Numbered from the stretch's first letter, positions 19,523 to 29,790 are shown. The stretch is DNA of 64,000 nt from CAWAQA01 sp963784065 (GCA_963784065.1 CAWAQA010000009.1:434001-498000), one strand, 5' to 3'. The notes: generated by a model from the letters alone, not told the origin. Program-made: numbers and translations.

Positions 19523-22500
19523 CCAGGCCTTTCTTCTCCCGACCGGTCACACCGACACGATCGCGGCGCCGCCGGCCCACTATTCTTCGTCCGGCTCGCA
19601 AGCCTGAGCGTCGGCATGCTCTGAGTGACGAGATTGCCGACGGTCGCGCTTACCGAGTCGTCTCTCTTCCACGAGACGCGCACCATCCCGGTATCGACCT
19701 CAGGCCCCCACACCCACCACATAATGGTGGACGAGCGACCAGCACCATTGTTCCGGAAGGAGGTCGCAATCGCGCGCCACGTGGCGCCAGCGTCGTCACT
19801 CGCTTCCACCTTGACGTGCTCGAGCGTTCCGAGGTTGTGCCGCCAAGCAATCGGCACATAGCTGCAACGGGGAACTCTTGCGCCTGCAGCGGGGTCGACA
19901 ATCTGTATGAACGGCGGCGCGATGCGGAACGCGCCACTGACCACGTTCAGGCTCGGATCGCGCGCCCAACTTACACGCACGCGCGCGGTCATCGTCTCTG
20001 GGCCGGTGGCGATCGTCGGGAATTGCGAGCTTCTCGTACCCGTGAGCCGGACGTCCGATGCGAGTCGCGTCCAGGTGTGCCCGTCGTCACGACTGAGATC
20101 GACGTGTGCTCGTTCGCCCACCCCGAGGTTGTGCGACCAGGTGACGCGGCGATCAGCACCGATTCCCCACTTGTCTCCGGCGCGTGGCTGTTGCAGTTTC
20201 ATCCACGGCGCGCCGATCACAACGCTGGAGTTGTTTGCGTCCGAACCAGACTCAGCGTCCAAGCTGGTCACGCGAAAACGTCCGTGCGTCGTGGCGGGCC
20301 CAGTCACCGTCCATGCGTATAGACCGCTCGTTCCGCGGGGTATGATGCGCGCGGCAATGGTGGTCCACGTCTTCCCAGCGTCGCGGCTCACGTCGATGCG
20401 GAAGGCAGTGCCGGCTGGCCGCGAGTGAACCCACGCGATCGGAACGGCCGTGCCGATACTGACTGAAGTCGGATCGTTTGGCGTCTCGATGAACACTGCG
20501 GGCCGATTCAGCAAGACGGTGACGCCAAAAGTCTCGCCCTCGAAGCCGTCAGCCACTACATCGATGCGGCCGTCCCGATTCATGTCTGCCACGCTGACGT
20601 GGCCGCCCATTGCCCGTTTCGTCACGCGTTCGTCCATCCCAAACGTCCCATCCCCGTTTCCGTGGACGATGCTGAATGAGGCCGGAGAATCGACAAGGAT
20701 CAAGTCCGGCCGCTGATCGCCGTCGAGGTCGGCGACGTCAAGGGTCCAGACCGGCCGCCCGATCAGAGTCGATAGGAGGACGAGGCCCTCGGTAGTGAAC
20801 CGGTAGACCTCGATGCGCCCTGCTTCCCATGCAATGAGTTCGGGCGCGGTGTCACCCTCGACGTTCGCAAGGCGAAAGTCCCACAGTATGTCATCACTCT
20901 GGGGGTCCAGGCCCTGGACCATGGTGAGCCGCTCCAGGGCTTGCGGCAGGCCGGCGCCGGTGCCGTGCGCCATGGACAGTCGTAGAGTGCGTCCTTCGTC
21001 GTCAGAAACAAAGTGCTGGTAGACGAGATCCACGTAGCCGTCGTCTGTCACGTCAGCAAGCGCAACCCGAAGTGGCGCATCTCCGGTGTCGATGGACTGC
21101 GGCGTCCCGAACCGCCCTTGCCCCAGGCTGGAGAGGACGGTCACTCTCGGCAGCCATTCGTGTCCCATGACAACGTCCACGTGACCATCGCCCGTGAGGT
21201 CAGCGACCGCAGCCGATCTCGGTGGCGCGTCGAGCGTGATCTGGGCTTCGCTGAACATGACCGTACCGGCCCGCTCGCTGGTGAGCAGGCGCACGCCAAA
21301 TTCCTCTCCGTCGCTCACCACGAGGTCAGTTCGGCTGTCTCCGTTCAAGTCTGCAGCTGCCATCACGACACCCGATATGCCCGTATCCACGCGCGTTCGA
21401 AAGCTTCCTGTTCCGTCTCCAACGAGCACCCTGATGGTCGTCGGCGAATCGACGATGACATCGAGCTCACCGTCGCCATCAACATCACCCATGAACGCAT
21501 GGCAGGAATCCAGATGACCACAGAACCGCACGTCGCTGGACGGCGAAACCGGGATCGTCCAGCGGGACCACCGAAATGATGGAGTGCGATCCAGGCACCC
21601 CAGCTGACGCGCGATCGCGGCCGCGGCGGTGAACAGGGCCGCCGCCTGCGGACTCGGGATATCACGATTCCACCGCGCCTGCACCCCCCGCTCGAAATGA
21701 GTCATCGCACGGCAGGCCGCCTTGCCTTCGTCTCCCTCGATCGCACGGCGTGCGGACGATAGCGCTGTCTGCAACGCCCCCGGCGCGCTGACGTCCTGCA
21801 GTGCGAGGGCCATCGCCTCGAAGCGGGCGGCGAGCGAGACGGTGCCGAGATCGCGGAGGTAAAGATCAAAGCGGCCGTTGGCGTCGTCGTCAGTCAGCGC
21901 TGACGCCGTAGACATCGCGAGAACACGAGCGTTTCCGCTGAAGGCGTAATCGATAAAGAGATGATCGCCGGCGGGGTTATCGTGAGCATCGAAATCGAGC
22001 CGCTGGGTGATCCCGGTTCTCCGGTCGTGCATGAGGACCGCATCCCGGAGCGGGGCCTCGCGCACGAGGTTCGTCGCGAGCTGACCAAAACACCACGTAG
22101 CGCCCGGTGGCATTCGTCGTCGGGCTGAGGTTCTCCCCGTTCGCTTGGCCGCCGAAGCTATCGACGCTTACTCGCGTCGTTGTGCGCGCGCCCAGGTCAC
22201 GGACGAAGATGTCAGGGAGGCCATTGGTGTCCCCCGGAACGAGGTTACTCGCCCACGACGAGAACACCACGACCTTGCCGTCGGCGCTGAGGGCTCCACT
22301 ATCCGTGTGTCCACTTGCCTGCCCCGACCGGCCAACATTCACCCGCGAGACCGCGCCTGTTCGAAGGTCCTTGACGAACAGGTCGGCCAGGGCGTTAGTG
22401 TCACCAGGCACCAGGTTGTCAGCGTCCGATATGAACAGCAGCTTTCGCCCGTTGGCGCTGAGCGAGGGTCCAGAACTTGGTCCGTTCGCTTCGACACCGC

Positions 22501-23101
22501 CGCGCACGACCGACGCGCGCGTGACCAGGCCAGCGACGCGGTCAAGCACGTAAATGTCAGACGCCTCGTTCGTGTCGTCAGACACAAGGGTGTCGTTAGC
22601 TGACTGAAAAGCGACGTAACTTCCATCGATATTGATGGATGCCGCACGGCCTTCCGCCACCCGCACCGTGCGCCGACTGCCGCGATCGTGCACATATACA
22701 GTCGAGCTGACGGAGCCACCATTTTCTCGTTCGTGCAAGGTGAAAGCGACGACGCGTCCGTTGCCGCTGATGGCGGGCATCGCTGAGATAGGCGTGAAAT
22801 CGTCGCGTTGGCTCTCGACGCTGATGCGCTCCAACATGCCCTTGCTGCGGTCGTATACGAACACGTCATCCCGCTGATTGTCATCACCAGCCACAAGAGT
22901 GGTCACGCCGCTCACGAAAGCGACATACCGTCCATCATTGCTGAGGCTTGGATCCCTGCCGTCCACCGACGCGCCGTCTGACGTTGTGATTCGTTGGTTA
23001 CGTGGTGGCGAGCCTAAAAGCGCCTGCGCCCACGCCGAGGCGGCGAGGCCGACAGCAATGATCGAAAGACACGCTATCAGCCGTGAGCGGAATTGAGACA
23101 T
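19492..23101 (-). CDS. Large secreted PD40-propeller / FG-GAP repeat protein (one frame break)
   Basis: Exported protein of about 1200 residues. ATG at 23101 starts a signal peptide (MSQFRSRLIACLSIIAVGLA). Residues 40-340 hold repeated SxDGRYVAFxS...LVxGDxNxxxDVFVxD units, a WD40-like (PD40/TolB-type) propeller. A single shift near 22100, in an AAAA run, leads into further units, then six FG-GAP/VCBS-type calcium loops: DVDGDGELDVIV, DLNGDSRTDLVV, DLTGDGHVDVVM, DVTDDGYVDLVY, DLDGDQRPDLIL, DMNRDGRIDVVA. The last 330 residues are three Ig-like repeats with the phrase W(S)HNLG...V.VSRDDG.TW. Likely a surface or extracellular binding protein; no enzyme domain is seen. Few breaks in 3.6 kb contrast with the 5-15 kb region. 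Confidence 0.8.
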
Positions 23102-23625
23102 GTATGTCCATCCAGCGGAATCAACGGTTGAAGAGGAGTCGAGATCTGTTTCGGGAACGTGCGCGCGCATTTGTACCTTCACAGAACGTGAGCCCAGAAC
23201 GACGGTGGTCATCTCGTCGCGAACGAAGCGCCCGCAACAATCACGCAGAGTACGGCCTTGTTGATGGGTGAGCGTTGCGTCTGAGCGAAAAGCGCAACAC
23301 GCCCGCGGCGACGGCGAGACGCGTCGCGACGGATAGGGGCAACGTGCGCATCCTGAGCACTTGCGCCCTTCAGTAACTAGATGGGATGCCGTGGAAGTCC
23401 CGAAGGACGGAGCGGGAGCTACCGGAGCACTGTCACTACCATTCCACCGACGCGGTGGGGATTGTTTGTCACATTTACGATCAACCGCTGGGCTGTCGCT
23501 CTGGGCCTCCCCCGAGTAGTGACGGTGTCGATGCCTCCTACCGGCCGTCGATCCGCTCTCCTGTAAGAATAACGAACATTCGGATTCATTGAGATGCGTA
23601 ACCCGTCGATCGGTGATGCCCATAG
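23102..23625. other. Non-coding stretch
   Basis: Upstream region of the large propeller protein and downstream of the ScyD-like gene. In none of the frames do I see the missing C-terminal half of the ScyD-like protein or any other gene. It probably contains the promoter of the 23101 gene. Confidence 0.4.
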
Positions 23626-24330
23626 TCATGTCTGTACGTCGCCATCGGGCACGACGCGATTCTCGAATACCGCCCACGTGCTGATCGTCCCGTCCTCCAC
23701 CTGCAGAACATCATTCGCACCCGCATCGGCGACGACGACGGTGGAGCCGAGCCTGGCGATGCCGAACGGGTTGGAGTCCACAGTGCCGCCGGCGGGATTG
23801 GACAACTCCTCGAAATCACCGAGGTTCTCGGCCAACGAGGCGCGGCCACCGATGCTGAACCGCAGCAGCCGGGCAAGACCGCGGCCTCCAACGCCAAGCG
23901 AGGCGCGCAACCGCGGATCACCACCCAGACCGATCGTCGCGATACCGCGGCCAAAGCGATCGAACAGGATGTCGTGCGGACCGTCCGCCTGCGTGCCGGG
24001 CGCCGGCGCATCGGGTCCGGCCGCGACCGACGGGAGATTACGGATGATTCGCGTAGCGCGACCTTGGGCGATCCTCGTGATGGCACCGCTTCGGCCGAAA
24101 CATACCGTCGCGCCGGCGCCGTTGATGATGCACTTGCCGTCGCCCCCGCGGCCGGCCTCGGCTACATAGATTGCCCTGTCCGGACCAACGGCGATCCCGC
24201 GCGGGTTGTCCAGGCCGCTGGCGATCACCTCGAACGACAGCCGTTTCGAAAGGGTCGCGCCGAGCGGCGCGACCGTCAGATCAACGACGAGCGCAAGCGC
24301 CGCCGCAATGGTCAACGTTCTAATGTGCAT
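23626..24330 (-). CDS. ScyD/ScyE-type beta-propeller protein, C-terminally shortened
   Basis: Secreted NHL-like propeller protein of the ScyD/ScyE kind. ATG at 24330, with AGGAG 15 nt upstream, begins MHIRTLTIAAALALVVDLTV. The family pattern is clear: VIASGLDNPRGIAVGPDRAI, YVAEAGRGGDGKCI, CFGRSGAITRI, ADGPHDILFDRFGRGIATIG, VDSNPFGIARLGSTVVVADA, GANDVLQVEDGTISTWAVFE. It ends at VVPDGDVQT, where relatives continue about 120-150 residues with more blades. Downstream frames do not supply the missing part, so the shortening is probably a deletion or recent stop rather than a frame error. ScyD/E of cyanobacteria are linked to scytonemin synthesis, but most relatives have no assigned role. Confidence 0.7.
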   Translation of the reverse strand: MHIRTLTIAAALALVVDLTVAPLGATLSKRLSFEVIASGLDNPRGIAVGPDRAIYVAEAGRGGDGKCIINGAGATVCFGRSGAITRIAQGRATRIIRNLPSVAAGPDAPAPGTQADGPHDILFDRFGRGIATIGLGGDPRLRASLGVGGRGLARLLRFSIGGRASLAENLGDFEELSNPAGGTVDSNPFGIARLGSTVVVADAGANDVLQVEDGTISTWAVFENRVVPDGDVQT

Positions 24331-24985
24331 GTGTGGGATGCTCCTGAAACTCGGCCGGGGGGCGCATCCACTTCTATACACTAGGCAGCGCCACGACAAA
24401 TCTGCTCACCGAGCGACAACCACCGCCGTCAACCGAGACAATCCTCGCTCGTCGCGGTGCTCTGATGGGGTGCACCGGATCGCAGCCTTGCAGCACGGCC
24501 AGTGTCGACTCCGATTGGCGGAGCAACGCCAGCGTGAACTCGAAGTGGTTGATATCCGACGCGAACAACTGAGCGCCCGCTCGCAGCGCGCCGAAGGTCA
24601 GTGGCCGCGTGCCTGTCCGGACCGTGATGCGCGGACCTGCATGCGCGAATCCCGCGTTCGGCACTCTCGCTGATCGCGGCCAGGCGCGGCCTCGGCACGC
24701 AGTGGGTAACGCACTTGTATGACGTTGTAAGGGAGAAGGCACACGCGGCGCATTCAGTCGCCGCCAGCGCGCCAATTTTGCGGCCATCCGACGACGCAAC
24801 GACCTGAACAGAGATAACGGTGCCGGCGCCACGGTTCCGGCGCCGACACCGCCTCTGTTCGAGTGCCTACCGCCGCCTGCGCCTGCTCGCGCCCGGCGTG
24901 GGAGAACTGACCCAGCCCCAAACCTGGTTTGATGCTTCGCGATGCGATCAATCAAACCCAGGTTGATTTCGAACCAGAATGGTCG
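24331..24985. other. Region without a clear gene
   Basis: About 650 bp. A minus-strand frame (24374-24955) is open and contains a plausible run, FGALRAGAQLFASDINHFEF followed by TLALLRQSESTLAVLQ, but the rest is Arg/Ala-rich and unlike a protein. It may hide a broken or remnant gene. I do not recognise a family. Confidence 0.3.
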
Positions 24986-25684
24986 TCAGTTGCTGGCAAA
25001 ACAGTAAAACAGACCGGCACCGCCCGTCTTCACGAGCGAGGGCTGGCTGCATCCGGCGCTCATGTGCGCGGCGTTCCACGACGCCGTGGCGCCGCCCAGC
25101 CGGTCGTGATGGCCAACGATGGCGCGATCGGTGTCCGCGTTGCTCGTCCAGTTGTTGCAGGTCAACACCTGCGGCGCCCCGACCGAGATGCGACCGTGCG
25201 AGTCGGATCCGGTCAGCATGTCGTGCTCGTTCGGCATGTCGCCCGCGCCCTTGACCTCCTGCCCTTTCTCGTTGAGCGCCGTCGGCTTGCGGATGTTGTT
25301 GCGGTCACGCTCCAGATCGCCATGCAGGTCGGCGACATCACGCGCGACGAGTTGACCCTTGGCGTTGTACCACGGGCCGGTCCCGATCCGCTCGCGAGCG
25401 TAGACAGACGGCTGATTGTTGGCAGCCGTCGTGCTCAGGTACGCACGCCACGTCCGGTTGCCAACACCGGCAGCCGCCGCCAGGGTCTGACAGTGTTTGT
25501 CGGCTCCGGCAAGACCCCCAAGGTTACCGCCATTTCCCGTACCGACGCTGGTGATGAAGAAACTCATTGGCTGCGCCGGCGGCTGTTGCGCCGCCGGCTG
25601 TTGCGCGTGAGCACTCGACGCTGCTGCGACGATCAGCATCCCCGACAGCACGATTGCGCCAGGCGTTTGAACACATTTAGGCAT
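24986..25684 (-). CDS. Secreted lectin/endostatin-like protein
   Basis: Intact 232-aa exported protein. ATG at 25684 follows AAGGAGCAACC. The signal peptide ends at SSAHAQQ, followed by a Gln/Pro/Ala-rich linker. The mature domain begins MSFFITSVGTGNGGNLGGLA and contains GADKHCQTLAAAAGVGNRTW, RAYLST, ARERIGTGPWYNAKGQLVAR, HDMLTGSDSHGRI, LTCNNWTSN and a final GLFYCFASN. The pairing cysteines and the GADKHCQ...WRAYLS pattern match proteins often labelled lectin (C-type-lectin/endostatin-like fold). A carbohydrate-binding or envelope role is likely but unproven. A gene fragment lies just upstream. Confidence 0.75.
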   Translation of the reverse strand: MPKCVQTPGAIVLSGMLIVAAASSAHAQQPAAQQPPAQPMSFFITSVGTGNGGNLGGLAGADKHCQTLAAAAGVGNRTWRAYLSTTAANNQPSVYARERIGTGPWYNAKGQLVARDVADLHGDLERDRNNIRKPTALNEKGQEVKGAGDMPNEHDMLTGSDSHGRISVGAPQVLTCNNWTSNADTDRAIVGHHDRLGGATASWNAAHMSAGCSQPSLVKTGGAGLFYCFASN

Positions 25685-25960
25685 GGTTGCTCCTTTTCGA
25701 TAAGAACGTGACGCGCCTCATTGTTGATCACCTCGAACGGCACCTTGCAATAGGCGAACGGATTTCCGGTTCGATTTGTCGCTTCTACCCGCCACCCGTA
25801 GGTCCCGGCGCGGGGATGTGGATGTTCCCATCACGATTGAAGGCGCAGGCGTGCGTCACGATGAGGGGACCAGGCATCGACTCGAGCCGGAACATCATCC
25901 GATACGAGGCTCGCGTAGCCGAACATGTCGAGACTCGAGGATTCGATGCCGCCTGACGAA
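25633..25960 (-). pseudogene. C-terminal fragment of an unidentified protein
   Basis: Upstream of the lectin-like gene the minus strand reads YRMMFRLESMPGPLIVTHAC, AFNRDGNIHIPAPG and, after one shift, TYGWRVEATNRTGNPFAYCK and VPFEVINNEARHVLIEKEQP. This looks like genuine protein. No start codon with a ribosome site is visible at its 5' side. The frame runs on to a stop at 25633, overlapping the lectin-like gene by about 50 bp. Family unknown. Confidence 0.4.
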
Positions 25961-26016
25961 CGCTAACCCCTCAGTTTCGACGGCCCTGTCCGCCAACATG
26001 TAACGCAGGCCAGGGC

Positions 26017-26087
26017 GCAAGCGTCCACTGGGGACGCTTGCACATGACTGGATTCCGGGCTCGCGTGCGGTGCACGCGCCCCGGAAT
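26017..26087. repeat. Two adjacent hairpins, possible terminator or mobile palindrome
   Basis: GCAAGCGTCC at 26017-26026 pairs perfectly with GGACGCTTGC at 26032-26041. Just after it, ATTCCGGGCTCGCGT at 26052-26066 pairs with ACGCGCCCCGGAAT at 26074-26087, with one defect. They lie directly downstream of the PanE-like gene, so they could end its transcript. The second palindrome resembles, from memory, short repeats scattered in Alphaproteobacteria. Confidence 0.5.
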
Positions 26088-26100
26088 GACTGAAGAGCGG

Positions 26101-27186
26101 CTACACCGCCTGAAGACCCTTGGCCGCCTTCTCGCGGTTGGCGGCGAGCCGCGCATCGACGAGCGCCACCTGTGCGTCGATCGCCGGATGGCTCAGGCCC
26201 TTCTGCCTGGCGATGAGCTGCACCAGCTTGTCGGCGCGCTCGATATTGGGCACGCCGTTCTGCAGCGCGCGCGCCGCCGAGGCCGGACGCACGAGGCTCT
26301 GCGCGGCGGCGGCATATTTTTCGAACGGCACGAGGTCTTCCGGCCTGGCGCCGAGCTTCACGCACAGGTCGAACACGAAGTTGTAGACCGAGCGCGAGGT
26401 CTCGATGTCTGAATGTACGGCCTCCTGGGCCGTCCGCATGCCGTCCGCGGTGACGCAGCGGTAATTCCCGGCCAGCAGCATCGACCACTTGGCGAGCGGC
26501 ACGAAGATCGAGTCATAAACCCGCAGCTTGACCGGCAGTTCGATCTTGGTGCCGTCGCCCGGATCGAAACGGACGGCGTCGATGTCTTTCTCCAGCTGGC
26601 GCAGGATCACGTTGCCCTTTTCGTCGTCGAACCTCGCGACCTTGAAGTTGGTCGGCAGCGTGACCATCAGCACGTTGACCTTCTCGTCCGGCGGGCGGAT
26701 CGCCTGCGGGTCTGGGCTGCACAAGGTGAGGCAGCTGGGATCGAAACTGTCCCAGACGGTCGGGTCGGTGTAGGCGGGCTTCAGCGCCTCGTAGTCGAGA
26801 CCCGGAATGCGCTTCACATAGGGCAGCGGCGGCATGTTCATGATCGACATGCAGGGCACACGCGACTTCGCGACCGCGTCGAGCAATTCGCGCACGCCGG
26901 GCGAGCGGTATTGCGGCTCCTGCATCGCGAGCCCGATGAGGTCGTAATCGGCCGGGTTGACGCCCGCGGGTCCGCCGGCCGTCACCGTGCCGGGCAGGTT
27001 GCGCGAATCGAGCAGCACCGGATCCTTGCGGCCCTTCACCGGCAGGCGGACGCGAAAACCCTCGGCGTTGATCAGGTCGGCCTCGGCCGGCAGGCAGATG
27101 TGATGGATCTTGTGACCCCCGAACAGCATTTTGGAGGCGAGCAGCGAGCCATAGGCCGCGCCCAGGATCAGGATCTTGTAAGCCAC
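26101..27186 (-). CDS. Ketopantoate reductase (ApbA/PanE)-like dehydrogenase
   Basis: Cytosolic NAD(P)-dependent dehydrogenase of the ketopantoate reductase fold, 361 aa and unbroken. GTG at 27186 follows GGGAG by 8 nt. The nucleotide-binding start is YKILILGAAYGSLLASKMLF, where the usual GxGxxG is GAAYGS. Further blocks are DYDLIGLAMQEPQYRSPGVR and a helical C-terminal half (EAVHSDIETSRSVYNFVFDL). True PanE is about 300 aa and has a conserved Lys/Glu pair I cannot place here, so the substrate may differ. Opine-dehydrogenase-like relatives are an alternative. Lack of frame breaks, absence of related neighbours and the flanking palindromes suggest acquisition from another lineage. Confidence 0.7.
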   Translation of the reverse strand: MAYKILILGAAYGSLLASKMLFGGHKIHHICLPAEADLINAEGFRVRLPVKGRKDPVLLDSRNLPGTVTAGGPAGVNPADYDLIGLAMQEPQYRSPGVRELLDAVAKSRVPCMSIMNMPPLPYVKRIPGLDYEALKPAYTDPTVWDSFDPSCLTLCSPDPQAIRPPDEKVNVLMVTLPTNFKVARFDDEKGNVILRQLEKDIDAVRFDPGDGTKIELPVKLRVYDSIFVPLAKWSMLLAGNYRCVTADGMRTAQEAVHSDIETSRSVYNFVFDLCVKLGARPEDLVPFEKYAAAAQSLVRPASAARALQNGVPNIERADKLVQLIARQKGLSHPAIDAQVALVDARLAANREKAAKGLQAV

Positions 27187-27482
27187 GTCATTCTCCCTTT
27201 GGCCATTCCGCGCCCCCACCGGTCTTCCGGTCCGCGCGACGCCTTGTCGTTGATCCGCAATGCTATTGCCGAAATGGCCGGCGTGCAAGCACTCGGGAAC
27301 GACGCACCTCTCGCGCGCCCTGTCACACCGCGGCGGCTGGACGCATCGTAGCGACTCTGCAAGTCGGCGGACTCCCCCACCGCTCCGATCGCATGGCACG
27401 GGCATCTACACACCCGTCGTTAACAAGCGCATCGGGCCGCAGTGACAGCCGTCGAGGAGCAATCAAGCGCCAGCGAATGGTC

Positions 27483-27997
27483 CTAGCGGCGGGACATGCT
27501 CCACCCGCCGCGGACCTCCTCGCGGCAGGCCCGCGCAGTGTGCACACCACTGTTCCCTCTACCGTCTGCGCGGGCCTGGCGGAAACTTCCGCAGCAAAGC
27601 GACAGGCGGCGAGCGCGAACTCGAGGACTCCTGCTGCGATCCGCGCGGTGAGCAACGGCTGTTGGCTGACTCCGAAGTCGGCCGCTTCTTGACACGACTG
27701 GCAGGATGCTCGATACGAGTGCGTGGCATCCACTTGCGGCGTCGTCGCGCCGAACGTCAGCTGACCGCTTCCCGCACAGCCTCGCATGAGTCCGCTGACT
27801 CCCGGGCACGAAGCCTCGTCGAATGCCAGGAACGTGAAGTTCCAATCGCCGCTCACGTCCGTCGACGGCGCCGTTGGACTCTCGTCGCACGCGGCGGCGG
27901 CCAGCATGAGGATGAGACAAGCGGCGGTGCCTGCCCCACGCCACGCGGGATGCGGCGAAGGGCGCCGGTCGCTGCTCGGTCGGGTTGTCACTTGCAT
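27483..27997 (-). CDS. Lipoprotein of unknown function (frame break near 3' end)
   Basis: Outer-membrane or periplasmic lipoprotein. ATG at 27997 follows CAGGAGCGT. A basic N-terminus leads into a hydrophobic run ending in lipobox LAAAACDES. The mature part, SPTAPSTDVSGDWNFTFLAF..., has the W-containing opening of small acidobacterial beta-barrel-like lipoproteins and several cysteines (SCQSCQE, CRFA, CTLRG). After VVCTLRG the frame probably changes to end VRGGWSMSRR at 27483; without a shift it would run on to 27323 in Arg-rich sequence. It is divergent from the cupin gene, with 53 bp between starts. Confidence 0.6.
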
Positions 27998-28050
27998 ACG
28001 CTCCTGTTCGATGTGACTATCCGCCAAGCGCAACACTCAGGAGGAGTTCC

Positions 28051-28767
28051 ATGAGGCATGTCGTTTCAGCATCGTTGTTCGTGCTCGCCTGCGCGCTCGC
28101 GCAGCCGGCGGCCGCGCAGGTCGAGGACAAGCCGGTGCCCATGGACAAGGCGCCGTTCCACATCCCGGTCTTCTCCAACGACTACCTCATTCTCTTGAAC
28201 GTCAACATTCCGCCCGGGCGCAACACCGGCTACCACATCCACTATGCCGACTCCGTGTCCGTGAACCTGACTCCGGCCTCGCAGACCAATCAGGATCACG
28301 GCTCGTCGGACGTGAGCGCACCGGGTACGGGCGGGGACGGCGAACCCGGCCGTGCGACGTTTACGGATGTGACCAAGAATGGCCCGCGCACGCACAAGGC
28401 GACCAATGTCGGGCCGACGCCGTTCCACAATATCTCCTTCATCCTGAAGAATCGCGCACCGGCCGGAACCATGGTGTCGGACCGTTCGGGTGTAAAGGGC
28501 TACACCCAGATCATGGACAACGCGCGGCTGAGGGCCTGGCGGGTCGCCCTGAAACCGGGAGAGGCGACGGGACAGATCACGCAGACGGGCCCGGGTCTCA
28601 GGGTCTACGTCCACGGCGGCGTACTGGCCGAGACGGTGCCTGGATCGGCCGACCGCGGCATGGCTCCATACGAAGGCGATTTCATCTGGCAGGATGCAGG
28701 GCAGACGAGGGCCGTGAAGAACACCGGGACGACGCTCATCGAGTTCGTCGAGTTCGAGCTGAAATGA
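28051..28767 (+). CDS. Secreted cupin-like protein
   Basis: Intact 238-aa exported protein with two jelly-roll halves. ATG at 28051 follows CAGGAGGAG. The signal peptide ends at PAAAQVEDK. The first half contains LNVNIPPGRNTGYHIHYADS with a His-rich metal-site-like segment. The second half reads VALKPGEATGQITQTGPGLR, VYVHGGVLAE, EGDFIWQDAG, and ends FVEFELK. Cupins often bind metal and a small carboxylate or sugar. With only part of the usual His/Glu set present, binding rather than catalysis is possible. Divergent from the lipoprotein at 27997. Confidence 0.7.
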   Translation: MRHVVSASLFVLACALAQPAAAQVEDKPVPMDKAPFHIPVFSNDYLILLNVNIPPGRNTGYHIHYADSVSVNLTPASQTNQDHGSSDVSAPGTGGDGEPGRATFTDVTKNGPRTHKATNVGPTPFHNISFILKNRAPAGTMVSDRSGVKGYTQIMDNARLRAWRVALKPGEATGQITQTGPGLRVYVHGGVLAETVPGSADRGMAPYEGDFIWQDAGQTRAVKNTGTTLIEFVEFELK

Positions 28768-28821
28768 GGCCGGTGGATTCACAAGCCCGGAGCAGCCAGC
28801 GCGCACCGTTGCCTGGGCGTA

Positions 28822-29790
28822 TCAATTCCTGCGCGCACGAACGATCCGGGTGACGCCTCCCAGCCGGAGTGGGCCACCCGATCCAGCGCGACGAACGGCG
28901 CTCGTCAGTTCGATCTCCCACGCGTGCTGGTCCCGTTCCGGCAGGTCGTTCAGCAACTCGGTCAGCCCGAGTGCTCGGGCCCAGTCGACGAGGTCCGTGT
29001 CGGCTTCGGCCTCGAACACGGTGACATCCATTTCCTCAACGTGATCGACCATGAATCCTGCCCGACCGAAATCTCGAACGATCCGCTCGAGGGTCGCATA
29101 ACGAAATGTCCCAGGCGCCTCGGGGTCGATGCGCGGTAGCGCGCGGTAGCGCTCCAGAAGGCGTCGCGGAAGCGTGTAGTAAGGCACACGCTCGGGCTCA
29201 GCCCAGAAGGCAGCGACCAGCACTCCTGCTGGCAACAGCGCTTGTCGGGCATTGACCAGGGCGGCGATGGGCGCCGTCATGTACATCAATCCCCAGCGGA
29301 CGGTCGCCGCGTGAAAGTAGTCGGTTGGAATATCGTGCACGGACTCCGCGTTCGCCAAGCGGAGGTCGAGATTGGACAGGCCACTCCGGCGTGCCTTTTC
29401 CTTCGCCATCTGTAACAACCCGTCCGCGACCTCGATACCCAGGACAAGACCATCTGGCCCTACTCGCCGGGCCGCCCGAAGCGCCGGCTCGCCACGTCCT
29501 GTCGCAAGATCCAGTACCCGCATGCCGGGGCCAATACCGGCGAGGTCGAGCATTCGCTCGCTGACAGGCGCGGTCAGACGCGATTCGATGCTGTCATACC
29601 TCCGCCACACCTCCTCGGAACCGAGAACCTGGCGATCTGGGAGGCGGTGATCCACTCGTCCTTCCAACCAACACCAGGCCGACCAGGACATTCCGACCGG
29701 CCCTGCGAACTGGCGTCGGCGTGAAATTGAGAGGCGTCTCGGCGCGAGTTGCCGAAGAACTGCGGTTCTTTCGGCTACTCCCATTCCCAT
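28822..29790 (-). CDS. Class I SAM-dependent methyltransferase
   Basis: Rossmann-fold methyltransferase using S-adenosylmethionine. Motif I is VLDLATGRGEPALRAARRVG, followed by GIEVADGLLQMA and NLDLRLANAESVHDIPTDYF. The later part has VAAFWAEPERVPYYTLPRRL and FGRAGFMVDHVEEMDVTVFE. At about 320 aa it fits the UbiE-like/Methyltransf_11 group; the substrate cannot be inferred. The ATG at 29790 lies inside the 3' end of the upstream lipoprotein gene (16-bp overlap). This favours coupled translation, though an internal Met near 29694 would also fit the domain. Confidence 0.8.
   Translation of the reverse strand: MGMGVAERTAVLRQLAPRRLSISRRRQFAGPVGMSWSAWCWLEGRVDHRLPDRQVLGSEEVWRRYDSIESRLTAPVSERMLDLAGIGPGMRVLDLATGRGEPALRAARRVGPDGLVLGIEVADGLLQMAKEKARRSGLSNLDLRLANAESVHDIPTDYFHAATVRWGLMYMTAPIAALVNARQALLPAGVLVAAFWAEPERVPYYTLPRRLLERYRALPRIDPEAPGTFRYATLERIVRDFGRAGFMVDHVEEMDVTVFEAEADTDLVDWARALGLTELLNDLPERDQHAWEIELTSAVRRAGSGGPLRLGGVTRIVRARRN

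Noticed and set aside
24374..24955. 193-codon minus-strand frame
   Set aside because: One plausible 35-residue stretch, but the rest is Arg-rich and no family or ribosome site is seen; kept only as a note.
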